This document shows, in pieces, positions 8,988 to 16,817 of a DNA stretch of 38,742 nt. The translations under genes were made by a program, and so were the position numbers. The notes below the pieces were generated by a model. It ran no database searches. It was not told the origin of the DNA and worked only from the letters and a program-made list of their open reading frames with translations. Each line of letters opens with the position of its first letter. The first letter of the stretch is position 1. Source of the DNA: Cupriavidus sp. (GTDB taxonomy: Bacteria > Pseudomonadota > Gammaproteobacteria > Burkholderiales > Burkholderiaceae); NCBI GenBank assembly GCA_019236395.1, contig JAFAJB010000188.1, forward strand, positions 1 through 38,742, given 5' to 3'.

Positions 8988-9560
8988 ATGGATGAAGTGG
9001 TCAAGCAAGCCATGTCCCGCTGGCCCAATGTGCCGAACTGCTACGGCTGGCTGGCGCTGGACCGGCGTGGGCAATGGCGCATGCGCAATGAATTCGCACA
9101 GCAGCACGGGCTGTCTGGCGACCCGATCCGCCACGAGGCGCTGATCGGCTTTATCGAACGCAACTACACGCACGATGCGCGCGGCGCTTGGTACTTCCAG
9201 AACGGCCCGCAACGGGTGTTCGTCTCACTGATGTACGCGCCGTGGGTGGCAAGGCTGCACAACGGCGCGCTGACCACGACGTCCGGTCACCCGTTCACAC
9301 CGCAGGCCTGCTATGCCGACGAGCATGGCAACGTGGTCTTCGAGGGCGTGGTGGAAGGCATCGACGATGGCGCGCAAGTTGCGCTGCTGCACGACCATGA
9401 CCTCGATGCGTTCAGCACGGTCTGCGACTGGCATGGCGAAGCATGTGGCGCCACCTTGGGCGTGTTCCATCACGACGGACGCAACATCGATATCGAACCG
9501 GTCACGGAAGCCGAACTGCCGAAGCGCTATGGCTTCGTGCGGGCACCGGTAGAGGAATAG
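8988..9560 (+). CDS. uncharacterised 190-residue protein (Burkholderiales DUF)
   Basis: A soluble-looking protein with no signal peptide or membrane segment. It opens with DEVVKQAMSRWPNVPNCYGWLALDRRGQW and is rich in Trp, Tyr and His. Patterns such as FQNGPQRVFVSLMYAPWV and FEGVVEGIDDGAQVALLHDHDLD suggest a compact beta-rich domain. I recall similar DUF2946/DUF2944-like entries in Burkholderia and Ralstonia, but not the exact family. A strong ribosome site, AAGGAGGAG, precedes ATG 8988. It follows the hydrolase by 61 bases and may be the last gene of the waaF group. No function can be given. Confidence 0.85.
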   Translation: MDEVVKQAMSRWPNVPNCYGWLALDRRGQWRMRNEFAQQHGLSGDPIRHEALIGFIERNYTHDARGAWYFQNGPQRVFVSLMYAPWVARLHNGALTTTSGHPFTPQACYADEHGNVVFEGVVEGIDDGAQVALLHDHDLDAFSTVCDWHGEACGATLGVFHHDGRNIDIEPVTEAELPKRYGFVRAPVEE

Positions 9561-9717
9561 GAGCTTCCCGCCCTAGTGTGTTCCAAGGCATGGTTTGAAC
9601 CTCCGGACGGCGAACCGTGCGGAAGTGTCAACCATGTCCTCGCACACCTGTCACCTATGTGTCCGGTCTGAACAGCGGTGAGAGGGGAACACCAGGGGCA
9701 AGCCTTTCCGCACCGAA

Positions 9718-9725
9718 CGGTATAC
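9718..9725. promoter_or_regulatory. upstream GTATAC half of a paired operator
   Basis: CGGTATAC here is an exact inverted copy of GTATACCG at 9865-9872. The two GTATAC cores are 145 bases apart, close to 14 helical turns. This suggests a repressor that could loop the amidase promoter. GTATAC-type cores are known for some GntR-family regulators, but no regulator is identified here. Confidence 0.35.
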
Positions 9726-9741
9726 AAAATAGCCTGTTGTG

Positions 9742-9760
9742 CATGGTGCGCCGCACCATG
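9742..9760. promoter_or_regulatory. 19-bp perfect palindrome upstream of the amidase
   Basis: CATGGTGCG-C-CGCACCATG: nine-base arms around one central base. This is the form of a dimer-binding operator. It lies in the 384-base gap before the amidase together with a second palindrome, GATATATC, at 9783-9790. It could instead be a small RNA hairpin, but with a one-base centre a DNA site is more natural. Confidence 0.45.
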
Positions 9761-9838
9761 ACCCGGCCATCCCGAATACCCTGATATATCGGGTTTGATC
9801 CATGTTCCAGTGCATCCCGGGCTGGTACAAATACTGTC

Positions 9839-9872
9839 TTGTGGTCCTCGGTTTTGTGAATATAGTATACCG
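9839..9872 (+). promoter_or_regulatory. candidate amidase promoter overlapped by GTATACCG
   Basis: TTGTGG (9839-9844) and TATAGT (9861-9866) are 16 bases apart, a plausible sigma-70 promoter. The downstream GTATACCG half-site (9865-9872) overlaps the -10 element, as expected for a repressor site. The predicted leader to GTG 9945 is about 70 bases. Confidence 0.45.
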
Positions 9873-9944
9873 AGCGTTTCTCCAATAGCCCCCTCAGACC
9901 GGCCAGCCACGACGGACACGGTCCAAGAAGACAACGGAGCCACC

Positions 9945-11423
9945 GTGACCCTGCCAGATCTGCCGCAGGCTGACATTGCTCAGCCCGAGGCGAGCTTTCT
10001 TCCGGTTCATCAGGCCGCCGCGCAACTCGCGCGTGGCGAGACCACCGCACTGGCGCTGGTAGATGCCTGCCACGCGGCCTGGACAGCCCGCAACGCCGAT
10101 ATCAATGCCATCGTTCTGGCGGACTTCGAGGCCGCCCGCCACGGCGCCGTGCAAAGCGACGCACGGCGCCGCGCCGGTCAGACGCTGGGGCCGCTTGATG
10201 GCATCCCGTTCTCGATCAAGGAATCGTTCGATGTGGCCGGCTGGCCGACGACCTGCGGCAGTCCCGCGCGCCGCGACCATCGCGCGGCCAGCGATGCGGT
10301 GGTGGTCGAGCGACTCCGTGCGCAGGGCGCCATACTGCTTGGCAAGACCAATGTCCCGCTCGGGCTGCGCGACTGGCAGAGCTACAACGCGATCTACGGC
10401 ACCACGCGCAACCCGCACGATCTTTCCCGCACGCCGGGCGGATCTTCGGGCGGCAGCGCCGCGGCGGTTTGCGCGGGCCTGAGCTACTTCGACATCGGCT
10501 CCGATATCGGTTCGTCGCTGCGCAATCCCGCGCACTATTGCGGCGTGTTTTCGCACAAGAGCAGCCACGGCATCGTGCCGCTGCGCGGGCATGGCAATGC
10601 TGCGGCAGGGTTTGCCGCGCAGGACATCAACGTGGCCGGCCCCGTGGCTCGCAGCGCGTTCGACCTCGAACTGATCCTGCGTGCGATTGCCGGTCCCGAT
10701 GCCGCCGATGCGCCCGCCTGGCAATTCGAGCTGCCGCCATGCAACCGCGAACGCATCGCCGATTTCCGCGTGGCCGTGCTGCCGACGCATCCGCTCGCAG
10801 AGGTCGACGGCACCGTGAGCGGCGCGATCGAAGGGCTGGGCGACTGGCTGGCCGGGCAGGGTGCACAGGTGCATTGGAATGTGCGTCCCGACTTCGATGC
10901 CGCAGCGCTGTGGCGCACCTATGTGCTGCTGTTGCGGGCAACCACCTCGCTCCACATGGACGATGCAGCGTTTGCCGATGCGCTCGGCCGTGCGCCTGGC
11001 GCTGGCGATGACTACGCCTCGCTCCAGTTCGCCGGCGCGACGCTCAGCCATCGGGACTGGCTGCTGCTGCAGCAAGCGCGTGCGCAGTTCGCCGCCGCGT
11101 GGCAGCGCTTCTTTGCCGACTACGACGTGCTGCTGTGTCCCGCGGCATCGACCACGGCGTTCCCGCTCAACGAGTCCGGCGAACCATGGCAGCGCACGAT
11201 CGACGTGAACGGCAGCGCGTGGCCACTGACCTCTCAACTGTTCTGGGCCGGCCATTCGGGACTGTGCGGGCTGCCATCGACGGTGGCGCCGATCGGACCG
11301 GCGCGCGATGGCCTGCCGGTCGGCGTGCAGATCGTGGCGCCGCGCTTCTGTGACCTGACTTCGCTGCGCTTCGCGCAGTTGCTCGAGGCGGCCGGCCATG
11401 CGTTCCGGCCGCCGCGTGATTAA
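9945..11423 (+). CDS. amidase (amidase-signature family)
   Basis: A 492-residue amidase-signature hydrolase. The Ser-cisSer-Lys triad is visible: K92 in SIKES, the cis-serine S167 in PGGSSGGSAAAV and the nucleophile S191 in GSDIGSSLRNP. The spacings (75 and 24) are the same as in mammalian FAAH. Position 190, usually Gly in the GGS motif, is Ser. The family hydrolyses amides; the substrate is unknown. GTG 9945 is chosen because CGGAG precedes it at 9935-9939 and the conserved protein begins soon after; the frame is open to an ATG at 9795 across the promoter. The MFS gene follows 63 bases later, which suggests uptake and hydrolysis of one compound. Confidence 0.9.
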   Translation: MTLPDLPQADIAQPEASFLPVHQAAAQLARGETTALALVDACHAAWTARNADINAIVLADFEAARHGAVQSDARRRAGQTLGPLDGIPFSIKESFDVAGWPTTCGSPARRDHRAASDAVVVERLRAQGAILLGKTNVPLGLRDWQSYNAIYGTTRNPHDLSRTPGGSSGGSAAAVCAGLSYFDIGSDIGSSLRNPAHYCGVFSHKSSHGIVPLRGHGNAAAGFAAQDINVAGPVARSAFDLELILRAIAGPDAADAPAWQFELPPCNRERIADFRVAVLPTHPLAEVDGTVSGAIEGLGDWLAGQGAQVHWNVRPDFDAAALWRTYVLLLRATTSLHMDDAAFADALGRAPGAGDDYASLQFAGATLSHRDWLLLQQARAQFAAAWQRFFADYDVLLCPAASTTAFPLNESGEPWQRTIDVNGSAWPLTSQLFWAGHSGLCGLPSTVAPIGPARDGLPVGVQIVAPRFCDLTSLRFAQLLEAAGHAFRPPRD

Positions 11424-11435
11424 CGCGTAGTTCAG

Positions 11436-11471
11436 ACCGGACAAACCGGACTTACCGGACATACCGAGAGA
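11436..11471. repeat. four 9-bp tandem repeats (ACCGGACNN)
   Basis: The gap between the amidase and MFS genes holds ACCGGACAA, ACCGGACTT, ACCGGACAT and a degenerate ACCGAGAGA in direct tandem, running into the MFS ribosome site. The function is unknown; possibilities are an array of regulator half-sites or replication slippage. Confidence 0.7.
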
Positions 11472-11486
11472 GGGGGGAGAGCGATC

Positions 11487-12812
11487 ATGCTGGACTGGTT
11501 CAGGGAGTTGTCGCGCGCCGAGCGCAAGGGATTCTACGGGGCATTTCTCGGTCATGCTGTCGATGTGTTCGACTTCATGATCTATTCGTTTCTGATCTCG
11601 ACCCTGCTTGCGCAGTGGGGCATGAGCAAGTCGATGGCGGGCGCCATCGTGACGTGGACACTGGTGTCGTCGCTGGTCGGGGCGATTGGTGCCGGGCTGC
11701 TGGCCGACCGTTTCGGCCGCGTGCGCGTGCTGCGCTGGACCATCCTGGTGTTCGCCGTCTCGTGCTTCCTGTGCGGCATTTCCAACTCGCCCGAGCAGCT
11801 GATGGTGTTCCGCATGCTCCAGGGCCTGGGCTTCGGCGGCGAGTCGTCGCTGTGCATGGTGCTGGTGACCGAACTGATCCGCAACCCGGCCCATCGCGGC
11901 AAGTACTCGGGCTTCACGGCCAGCAGCTATTCGTTCGGGTGGGGCGGCGCGGCCATCGCGTACGCGATCACGTTCAACCTGTTTGCGCCTGAGGTGGCGT
12001 GGCGCGTCTGCTTCTTCCTGGGCATCCTGCCTGCGCTCGTGGTGGTGTACCTGCGCCGCAACCTGCAGGAGCCCGAGGTCTTCCTCAAGAGCCGCGCCGA
12101 ACGCGGCAATGTTTCCCCCGCCGCCGATCTTGCGCGCGTGTTCCGTCGTCCGCTGCTGCGCAAGACCGTGCTGTGCAGCCTGCTGTCGGGTGGCATGCTG
12201 GGCGCCTACTATGCCATCGCCACGTGGCTGCCGACGTTCCTGAAGACGGAGCGCGGCCTGTCGGTGTTCGGCACGAGTTCGTATCTGGCCGTGACGATTC
12301 TCGGCTCGCTGGTCGGCTATGTGGTCGGCGCCTACGCGACGGACCGTTGGGGCCGCCGCATGACCTACATCGCGTTCGCGGCCGGTGCGTTCGTGATGGC
12401 GATGGTCTACATGGTGATCCCGGTGTCGAACACGTCGATGCTGTTCCTGGGATTCCCGCTTGGCGTGCTGATGCAGGGCGTGTTCTCGGGTATCGGCGCA
12501 ACGATCTCGGAGTCGTACCCCGGCAGCATCCGTGCCACGGGCTATGGTGTTTCCTACAACCTTGGGCGTGTGATCGGATCGTTCTTTCCGCTCGCGGTTG
12601 GCTGGCTCAACAGCGGCCGCACCACGCTGGCGTTGGCGATTGCGATGGTGGCCGGTGTCGGCTATGCCCTTGTGATGGTGTCCGCCGCACTGCTGCCGGA
12701 AACCTCGGGCATCGACCTCGGCCAGGCCGGCGGTGGCGACGATCATGGGGAGAAGCCACAGGTGGCCGGCGACGCCGCCACGCTGGCGCCCACGGCCGGA
12801 CGCCCCGCCTGA
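11487..12812 (+). CDS. MFS transporter, aromatic-acid/sialate symporter-like
   Basis: A 441-residue inner-membrane transporter with about 12 hydrophobic segments. MFS signatures are GAGLLADRFGRVRVL (loop 2-3) and VGAYATDRWGRRM (loop 8-9). The acidic first helix, GHAVDVFDFMIYSFL, is typical of proton symporters for aromatic acids and related organic anions (AAHS/SHS subfamilies). Residues after about 412 form a polar tail. A purine-rich ribosome site (GAGAGGGGGGAGAG) precedes ATG 11487. Co-transcription with the amidase suggests that it imports the amidase substrate or a related acid; this is inference. Confidence 0.9.
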   Translation: MLDWFRELSRAERKGFYGAFLGHAVDVFDFMIYSFLISTLLAQWGMSKSMAGAIVTWTLVSSLVGAIGAGLLADRFGRVRVLRWTILVFAVSCFLCGISNSPEQLMVFRMLQGLGFGGESSLCMVLVTELIRNPAHRGKYSGFTASSYSFGWGGAAIAYAITFNLFAPEVAWRVCFFLGILPALVVVYLRRNLQEPEVFLKSRAERGNVSPAADLARVFRRPLLRKTVLCSLLSGGMLGAYYAIATWLPTFLKTERGLSVFGTSSYLAVTILGSLVGYVVGAYATDRWGRRMTYIAFAAGAFVMAMVYMVIPVSNTSMLFLGFPLGVLMQGVFSGIGATISESYPGSIRATGYGVSYNLGRVIGSFFPLAVGWLNSGRTTLALAIAMVAGVGYALVMVSAALLPETSGIDLGQAGGGDDHGEKPQVAGDAATLAPTAGRPA

Positions 12813-12867
12813 ACCTGGGAGCCTGAACCCCGGATTTGGCCCCGAAACAACAGTTTTAAGCCACTGC

Positions 12868-12895
12868 TTACCTGTGGCTGTCCCACGCCTATAAT
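12868..12895 (+). promoter_or_regulatory. promoter of azlCD
   Basis: A perfect TATAAT (12890-12895) is preceded by TTACCT (12868-12873) at 16 bases. The predicted start is near 12902, just before the hairpin at 12906-12934, leaving a leader of about 95 bases before the azlC ATG. Confidence 0.65.
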
Positions 12896-12905
12896 GCCTC
12901 TTTAG

Positions 12906-12934
12906 CCGTCGGCCACGCACTGCGTGGCCGACGG
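12906..12934 (+). promoter_or_regulatory. 13-bp hairpin at the 5' end of the azlCD transcript
   Basis: CCGTCGGCCACGC (12906-12918) and GCGTGGCCGACGG (12922-12934) form a perfect 13-base-pair stem with a three-base loop. It would sit at the very start of the mRNA made from the promoter just upstream. It may stabilise the 5' end, attenuate transcription, or be a DNA operator just inside the start site. No U-tract follows directly. Confidence 0.6.
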
Positions 12935-12995
12935 TCCTTCAGGACGGTCAGGCCACGACAGATCGGCTGCCGTCGCATCTCATCTCATCCAGGTT

Positions 12996-13808
12996 ATGGC
13001 ATCCCGAACATCGCCCCCGGTGTGGCAGCGCCTTTGGCATCGCTTTGCCGAGGTGGAACGCAACGCCTTTCTCGAAGGCGCGCGCTTTTTCGCGCGCTTC
13101 CAGCCCGCGGTATTTTCCTGGGGACTGGTGACCGGCGTGGCCATGAGCAAATCCGCGCTGACCGTGCCCGAGGCGATCGGCATGTCGCTGCTGGTCTACG
13201 CCGGCTCCGCGCAACTGGCCGTGCTGCCGCTGTTCGCGGCGGGCATGCCGATCTGGACGGTGCTGCTGACCACCGCGGTGGTCAACCTGCGCTTCGTGAT
13301 CTTCAGCGCGGCGCTGCAGCCGCATTTCAGCTACCTGCCGCTATGGCGTCGCACCGTGCTGGGCTTCTACAACGGCGACCTGCACTTTGTCTATTTCATG
13401 CAGCGCTTCACCGAACCCGGCTACGCGCCAGGCAAGGAGGGGTACTTCTGGGGCATGGCACTTTTCAACTGTGTCACGTGGCAGGTGTCGTCGATCATCG
13501 GCATCCTGCTGGCGAGCCTGTTCCCCGATAGCTGGGGCCTCGCGCTGGCAGGCACGATGGCGCTGATCCCGGTGATGGTCTCGACGATCAACTCGCGCTC
13601 TACCTTGCTGGCCGTGGTGGTGTCCTCGGTGCTGGCGCTGCTGTGCTTTGATTTGCCGTACCGGCTGGCACTGGTGGTGGCGGTGATCGGGGCGATTGCG
13701 GCGGGCATGGCCAGCGACGAGGTGGCCGCGCGCGCCACGCTGCGCGGCATCCAGGCGCGCAAGTCCGCGCCACCGCAGGCTGCAGACCAGGCGGGAGACC
13801 AGGCATGA
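12996..13808 (+). CDS. azlC: AzlC-family branched-chain amino acid exporter, large subunit
   Basis: A 270-residue inner-membrane protein of the AzlC (YgaZ) family, the large subunit of a two-component exporter for branched-chain amino acids. The family opening is present (FLEGARFFARFQPAVFSWGLVTGVAMSKS broken by helices), along with MSLLVYAGSAQLAVL and VVNLRFVIFSAALQPH. ATG 12996 is chosen because the upstream in-frame ATG at 12924 lies inside the hairpin and adds a non-family leader. The ribosome site is weak. The stop overlaps the azlD start (ATGA), implying translational coupling. Confidence 0.92.
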   Translation: MASRTSPPVWQRLWHRFAEVERNAFLEGARFFARFQPAVFSWGLVTGVAMSKSALTVPEAIGMSLLVYAGSAQLAVLPLFAAGMPIWTVLLTTAVVNLRFVIFSAALQPHFSYLPLWRRTVLGFYNGDLHFVYFMQRFTEPGYAPGKEGYFWGMALFNCVTWQVSSIIGILLASLFPDSWGLALAGTMALIPVMVSTINSRSTLLAVVVSSVLALLCFDLPYRLALVVAVIGAIAAGMASDEVAARATLRGIQARKSAPPQAADQAGDQA

Positions 13809-14128
13809 GCCATCTCGAAACCTGGATCGCCATCGTCGGCATGACGCTGGTCACCGTGGTCACGCGCGCGCTGTTCCTGATGGCGGGCGAGCGCGTGACC
13901 GTGCCCGATCGCATCCAGCGCGCGCTGCGCTACGCGCCGGCGGCGGCGCTGGCGGCGATCATCCTGCCCGAGTTCCTGAGCTTCGAGGGGCACTTCAGTT
14001 TCTCGCCGACCAACGACAAGCTCATGGCCGGCATTGCGGCCACCGTCTGCTACCTGCTCACGCGCCGCATGGTCGGCATGATCGTGGTTGGCATGGCGGT
14101 CTACACGGCGCTGCGTCTGCTCGGCTGA
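13805..14128 (+). CDS. azlD: AzlD-family branched-chain amino acid exporter, small subunit
   Basis: A 107-residue, highly hydrophobic protein with about four membrane segments. It has the AzlD (YgaH) pattern: IVGMTLVTVVTRALFL, RALRYAPAAALAAIILPEF and a C-terminal VGMAVYTALRLLG. It works with AzlC as the small subunit of the exporter. It overlaps azlC by four bases. Confidence 0.93.
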   Translation: MSHLETWIAIVGMTLVTVVTRALFLMAGERVTVPDRIQRALRYAPAAALAAIILPEFLSFEGHFSFSPTNDKLMAGIAATVCYLLTRRMVGMIVVGMAVYTALRLLG

Positions 14129-14167
14129 ACGAGGTTCGACACAGGGCTCGATACCCGGCTCGGTACC

Positions 14168-14207
14168 GGGCTCGACACGGGCTCGACACGGGCTCGACAC
14201 GGGCTCA
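14168..14207. repeat. 11-bp tandem repeats (GGGCTCGACAC) after azlD
   Basis: Three exact GGGCTCGACAC units (14168-14200) are followed by a partial unit that runs into the stop codon of the first LuxR gene. Degenerate units with 12-base spacing lie upstream from about 14144 (GGGCTCGATACC, CGGCTCGGTACC). The array lies between the convergent azlD and regulator genes. Confidence 0.8.
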
Positions 14208-15344
14208 GTAGCCGGCAGGTTCGGCCAGCAGGCTGCCCAGCCGCGTGAGCAGGTGGGCGAGCTGGGCCTGCGTGCTGGTGCTGGTCTTGGTGAAGATCGC
14301 CTTGAGCTGGGAGCGGCCCGTTTCGCGCTTGATGCCGAGCTGGATGGTGGCATCCGGCAGTCCCATGCCTGAGATCAGCAGCGCGGCCAGCCGGGTCTCA
14401 GCCGGCGTCAGGCCATATAGGTCGCGTAGCACGGCCGGCACAGCGCGCGGGGCCGCATGCGCTTCATGAATGGCCACCAGCACGGGCTGCCCCTGCCACG
14501 CCGATCCCAGCACAATCCCCGGCGTGAGCCGCATGGCGACGATCTGAGCCAGGCGCCCATCGGCGCCAACCGCCTGGATGGCCCCTGCAGCCTGGAGCGC
14601 ACTCGGATCGGCGAGGGTACGCATGACATCCGGGAACGGCCGCGACAGTCGCCAGCCGGGCCCGCCAGACAGTACGCTGTCCGGAGCGCCCTCCTTGTGC
14701 ATCGGCAACAGCCGCCTGACCCACGGTTCCCCGGCTGCATTCGCCAGCAACGCCTGGCCCGAGTTTGCAAAGACGATGACGCCAAACGGCAACTGGTTCA
14801 GCAGGTTTGCCGAAACATGACCATGCGTGGCGGTGGCCTGTGTGCGGTCGCGCATGGTCACGGCGTCGCGCACATGCGGAATGACCCAGTCCAGCGCGCG
14901 GGCATCGGCTTCCGAGAAACCCTCGGCGCCGGCCGGCCGCTGCAGCGTCAGGTAAAGCTCCTGGCCGGGCTGCCGGCTGACCAGACAGGTCATCGTCGAG
15001 GTTATCGCCATCTCGGAAATGCCATCGTGCGGATACAGGCTGCGCATTGCCGCGATGCCGAAGTCGTGCCGGTGGATGTGCCATCCGCCCACCTGCAACT
15101 GGTCAGGGAACGGCAGGCTCTGGGGCGGCCCTACGTGCGGGGGCGGCGCGGTGAGATCGTCGGGTAGCCGGGCGGCGGTCTGCTTGACCTGCAAGCCGCC
15201 GCGTTCTGTGTCGCGCACGAGCAGCGTCGCCTGTGCACTGTGAGTGAGGTCGCAAAGCGCGGACAGACTGCGCTGCCATGCCGTCGGCTCGACAATGCCT
15301 TGATAGAGACCACGAATGGTCTCGTGCATGTCCTGTGTCAGCAT
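14205..15344 (-). CDS. LuxR-type HTH transcriptional regulator (copy 1)
   Basis: A 379-residue regulator with a C-terminal LuxR/GerE helix-turn-helix: LYGLTPAETRLAALLISGMG, then the recognition region LGIKRETGRSQLKAIFTKT. The N-terminal 300 residues have no autoinducer or response-regulator signature; a PAS-like segment (FGVIVFANSGQALLANAAGE) may sense a ligand. ATG 15344 is chosen because MLTQDMHETIRGLYQG aligns with MDQATMHGAIRGLYEG of the adjacent paralogue. It begins 5 bases after the upstream gene's stop, so the two are co-transcribed. The target is unknown; azlCD is adjacent but convergent. Confidence 0.88.
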   Translation of the reverse strand: MLTQDMHETIRGLYQGIVEPTAWQRSLSALCDLTHSAQATLLVRDTERGGLQVKQTAARLPDDLTAPPPHVGPPQSLPFPDQLQVGGWHIHRHDFGIAAMRSLYPHDGISEMAITSTMTCLVSRQPGQELYLTLQRPAGAEGFSEADARALDWVIPHVRDAVTMRDRTQATATHGHVSANLLNQLPFGVIVFANSGQALLANAAGEPWVRRLLPMHKEGAPDSVLSGGPGWRLSRPFPDVMRTLADPSALQAAGAIQAVGADGRLAQIVAMRLTPGIVLGSAWQGQPVLVAIHEAHAAPRAVPAVLRDLYGLTPAETRLAALLISGMGLPDATIQLGIKRETGRSQLKAIFTKTSTSTQAQLAHLLTRLGSLLAEPAGY

Positions 15345-15349
15345 CGCGA

Positions 15350-16456
15350 TCAGCCCCCGTCCAGCGTGGAGGCGAGTCGCGTCAGCAGGTGCGTGAGCTG
15401 CGCCTGGCTGGTACAACCGGTCTTCAGGAAGATCGACTTGAGCTGGGTGCGCACGGTCTCGTGCCGAACACGCATCTGCCGGCTTGCTTCGGGCAGCCCT
15501 TCGCCCGTGGCCATCCGCGCGACCAGCCGCGTCTCGGCCGGGGTCAGCCCATACAGCGTGCGCATGACCGAATCGAGTAGCGCCGACGGGGTGCCCGCTT
15601 CATGCACGACGACCAGCGCCGCCGGCTGTTGCCACGTCGTGGCGAAGGCATGCGTGGCGGGGAGGGGCAATACCAGCACTTCGGCCTGGTTGCCATGCGC
15701 GTCGGTGGCGCGTGCCGCCAGCGCGGCCTGCGGTTTTGCGGGATCGCAGGCCCCCTGCAGCATTTCCGCGAAGCTTTGCGACAGTTGCCATTCGGCCGTC
15801 TTGCCCGCAGGGTCCAGGCGCCGCGCCCAGCGCTCGCCAGCCATGTTGGCCAGCAGCAGCCGTCGGTCGGGCGAAAAGACGGCTACGGCAAAGGCCAGCC
15901 GTTCGATCAGCTGTGTGGTCAGCGTTGCCATCGTGGACAACGCAATCGTGCGGTCGCGCATGGCGATTGCGCTGCGCATGTGCGGCACCACCCAGTCCAT
16001 CCTGCGCGAGTCCTCGCTCGAGAAGTGCTCCTGCTCAAGCGCGCGCTGCATCGAGAAATAGACTTCGTAATGCGGCTGGCGCTCGACCAGGCAGGCCATG
16101 TAGGAGCCCAGTTCGAACTTGTTGAGGAAATCTCCGTAGAACGGGTGTCGCGCCATCGATTGCGGGCCCAGGTCGCGCGCGTCCACATACCAGGCGCCCG
16201 GCTCCAGCCCCGGCGCGAAGGCCTTGGCCGGGTCGATGGCCTGGAAATCGTTTTCATAGGCGAGGAGCACATCCTCGATCGGGTTGACGACTTCGTTGAC
16301 TGTGACCTGATCGCGAACGGTGTCCCAGACCATCATGGAGGCGTGCGCGCTGCCTGCCAATTCGGTTAGTGCGCGCAAGCTCTGCTGCCAGGCTGCTGGA
16401 TCCAGGACGCCCTCGTAGAGCCCCCGGATCGCGCCATGCATGGTCGCTTGATCCAT
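15350..16456 (-). CDS. LuxR-type HTH transcriptional regulator (copy 2)
   Basis: A 368-residue paralogue of the preceding regulator over its full length: the same IRGLYxGxxxPxAWQxSLxAL opening, the same RxMDWVVPHMRxAxxMRDRT block in the middle, and the HTH region LYGLTPAETRLVARMATGEG followed by MRVRHETVRTQLKSIF. The recognition helix differs (RHETVRTQL against KRETGRSQL), so the two may read different sites. AGGGGG eight bases before ATG 16456 is a good ribosome site. It is the first gene of the two-gene unit, with its promoter in the AT-rich region 16457-16836. Confidence 0.88.
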   Translation of the reverse strand: MDQATMHGAIRGLYEGVLDPAAWQQSLRALTELAGSAHASMMVWDTVRDQVTVNEVVNPIEDVLLAYENDFQAIDPAKAFAPGLEPGAWYVDARDLGPQSMARHPFYGDFLNKFELGSYMACLVERQPHYEVYFSMQRALEQEHFSSEDSRRMDWVVPHMRSAIAMRDRTIALSTMATLTTQLIERLAFAVAVFSPDRRLLLANMAGERWARRLDPAGKTAEWQLSQSFAEMLQGACDPAKPQAALAARATDAHGNQAEVLVLPLPATHAFATTWQQPAALVVVHEAGTPSALLDSVMRTLYGLTPAETRLVARMATGEGLPEASRQMRVRHETVRTQLKSIFLKTGCTSQAQLTHLLTRLASTLDGG

Positions 16457-16772
16457 TTCTGACTACCCCCTTGCATTCTCGACGACTGCTTTCTTCCCTG
16501 CGGTGGCCGGTGTGCCCCGGTCCGCGAGTCTTTGTAGTTTTTTTTCCGGTCTTGCCGGAATTGCAATGATGTACCAAAAACGCCAAAAATAGTCGTGGTA
16601 TCTGACATTGCATACGTTTAGTACATTGATGCGTACATTACCCCAACCCGGGGGTATCGCGCGTAATTGAATATCGCTACTTCAGTGGGGGGTATTCGCC
16701 GTGTTGCGAGCGATGTTTCGGATATGTCCGGGAACGGGACCAGAAGCGCGTCGTTCCCTAGTGGCGATCAGG

Positions 16773-16778
16773 TAAAAT
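16773..16778 (+). promoter_or_regulatory. -10 element of pgk
   Basis: TAAAAT lies 59 bases before the pgk ATG. I see no good -35 at 16-18 bases upstream, so the promoter may depend on an activator. The direct GTACATT repeats further upstream are possible sites. Confidence 0.4.
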
Positions 16779-16799
16779 GGCGGTTTTCCCGATTTCCAC

Positions 16800-16817
16800 G
16801 GGCGACGCATGTCGCCC
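16800..16817 (+). promoter_or_regulatory. short hairpin in the pgk leader
   Basis: GGGCGAC and GTCGCCC form a seven-base-pair stem with the four-base loop GCAT, ending 19 bases before the pgk ATG. It could influence translation or mRNA stability. Confidence 0.4.

Noticed and set aside
9894..12920. 1008-codon open frame on the minus strand across the amidase and MFS genes
   Set aside because: It is an antisense shadow of two well-supported genes; the product is Arg/His/Gln-rich with no recognisable domain.
16541..16560. T-run next to TTCCGG/CCGGAA hairpin as a terminator
   Set aside because: On the plus strand the T-run precedes the hairpin, and on the minus strand an A-run follows it, so neither direction fits a Rho-independent terminator.
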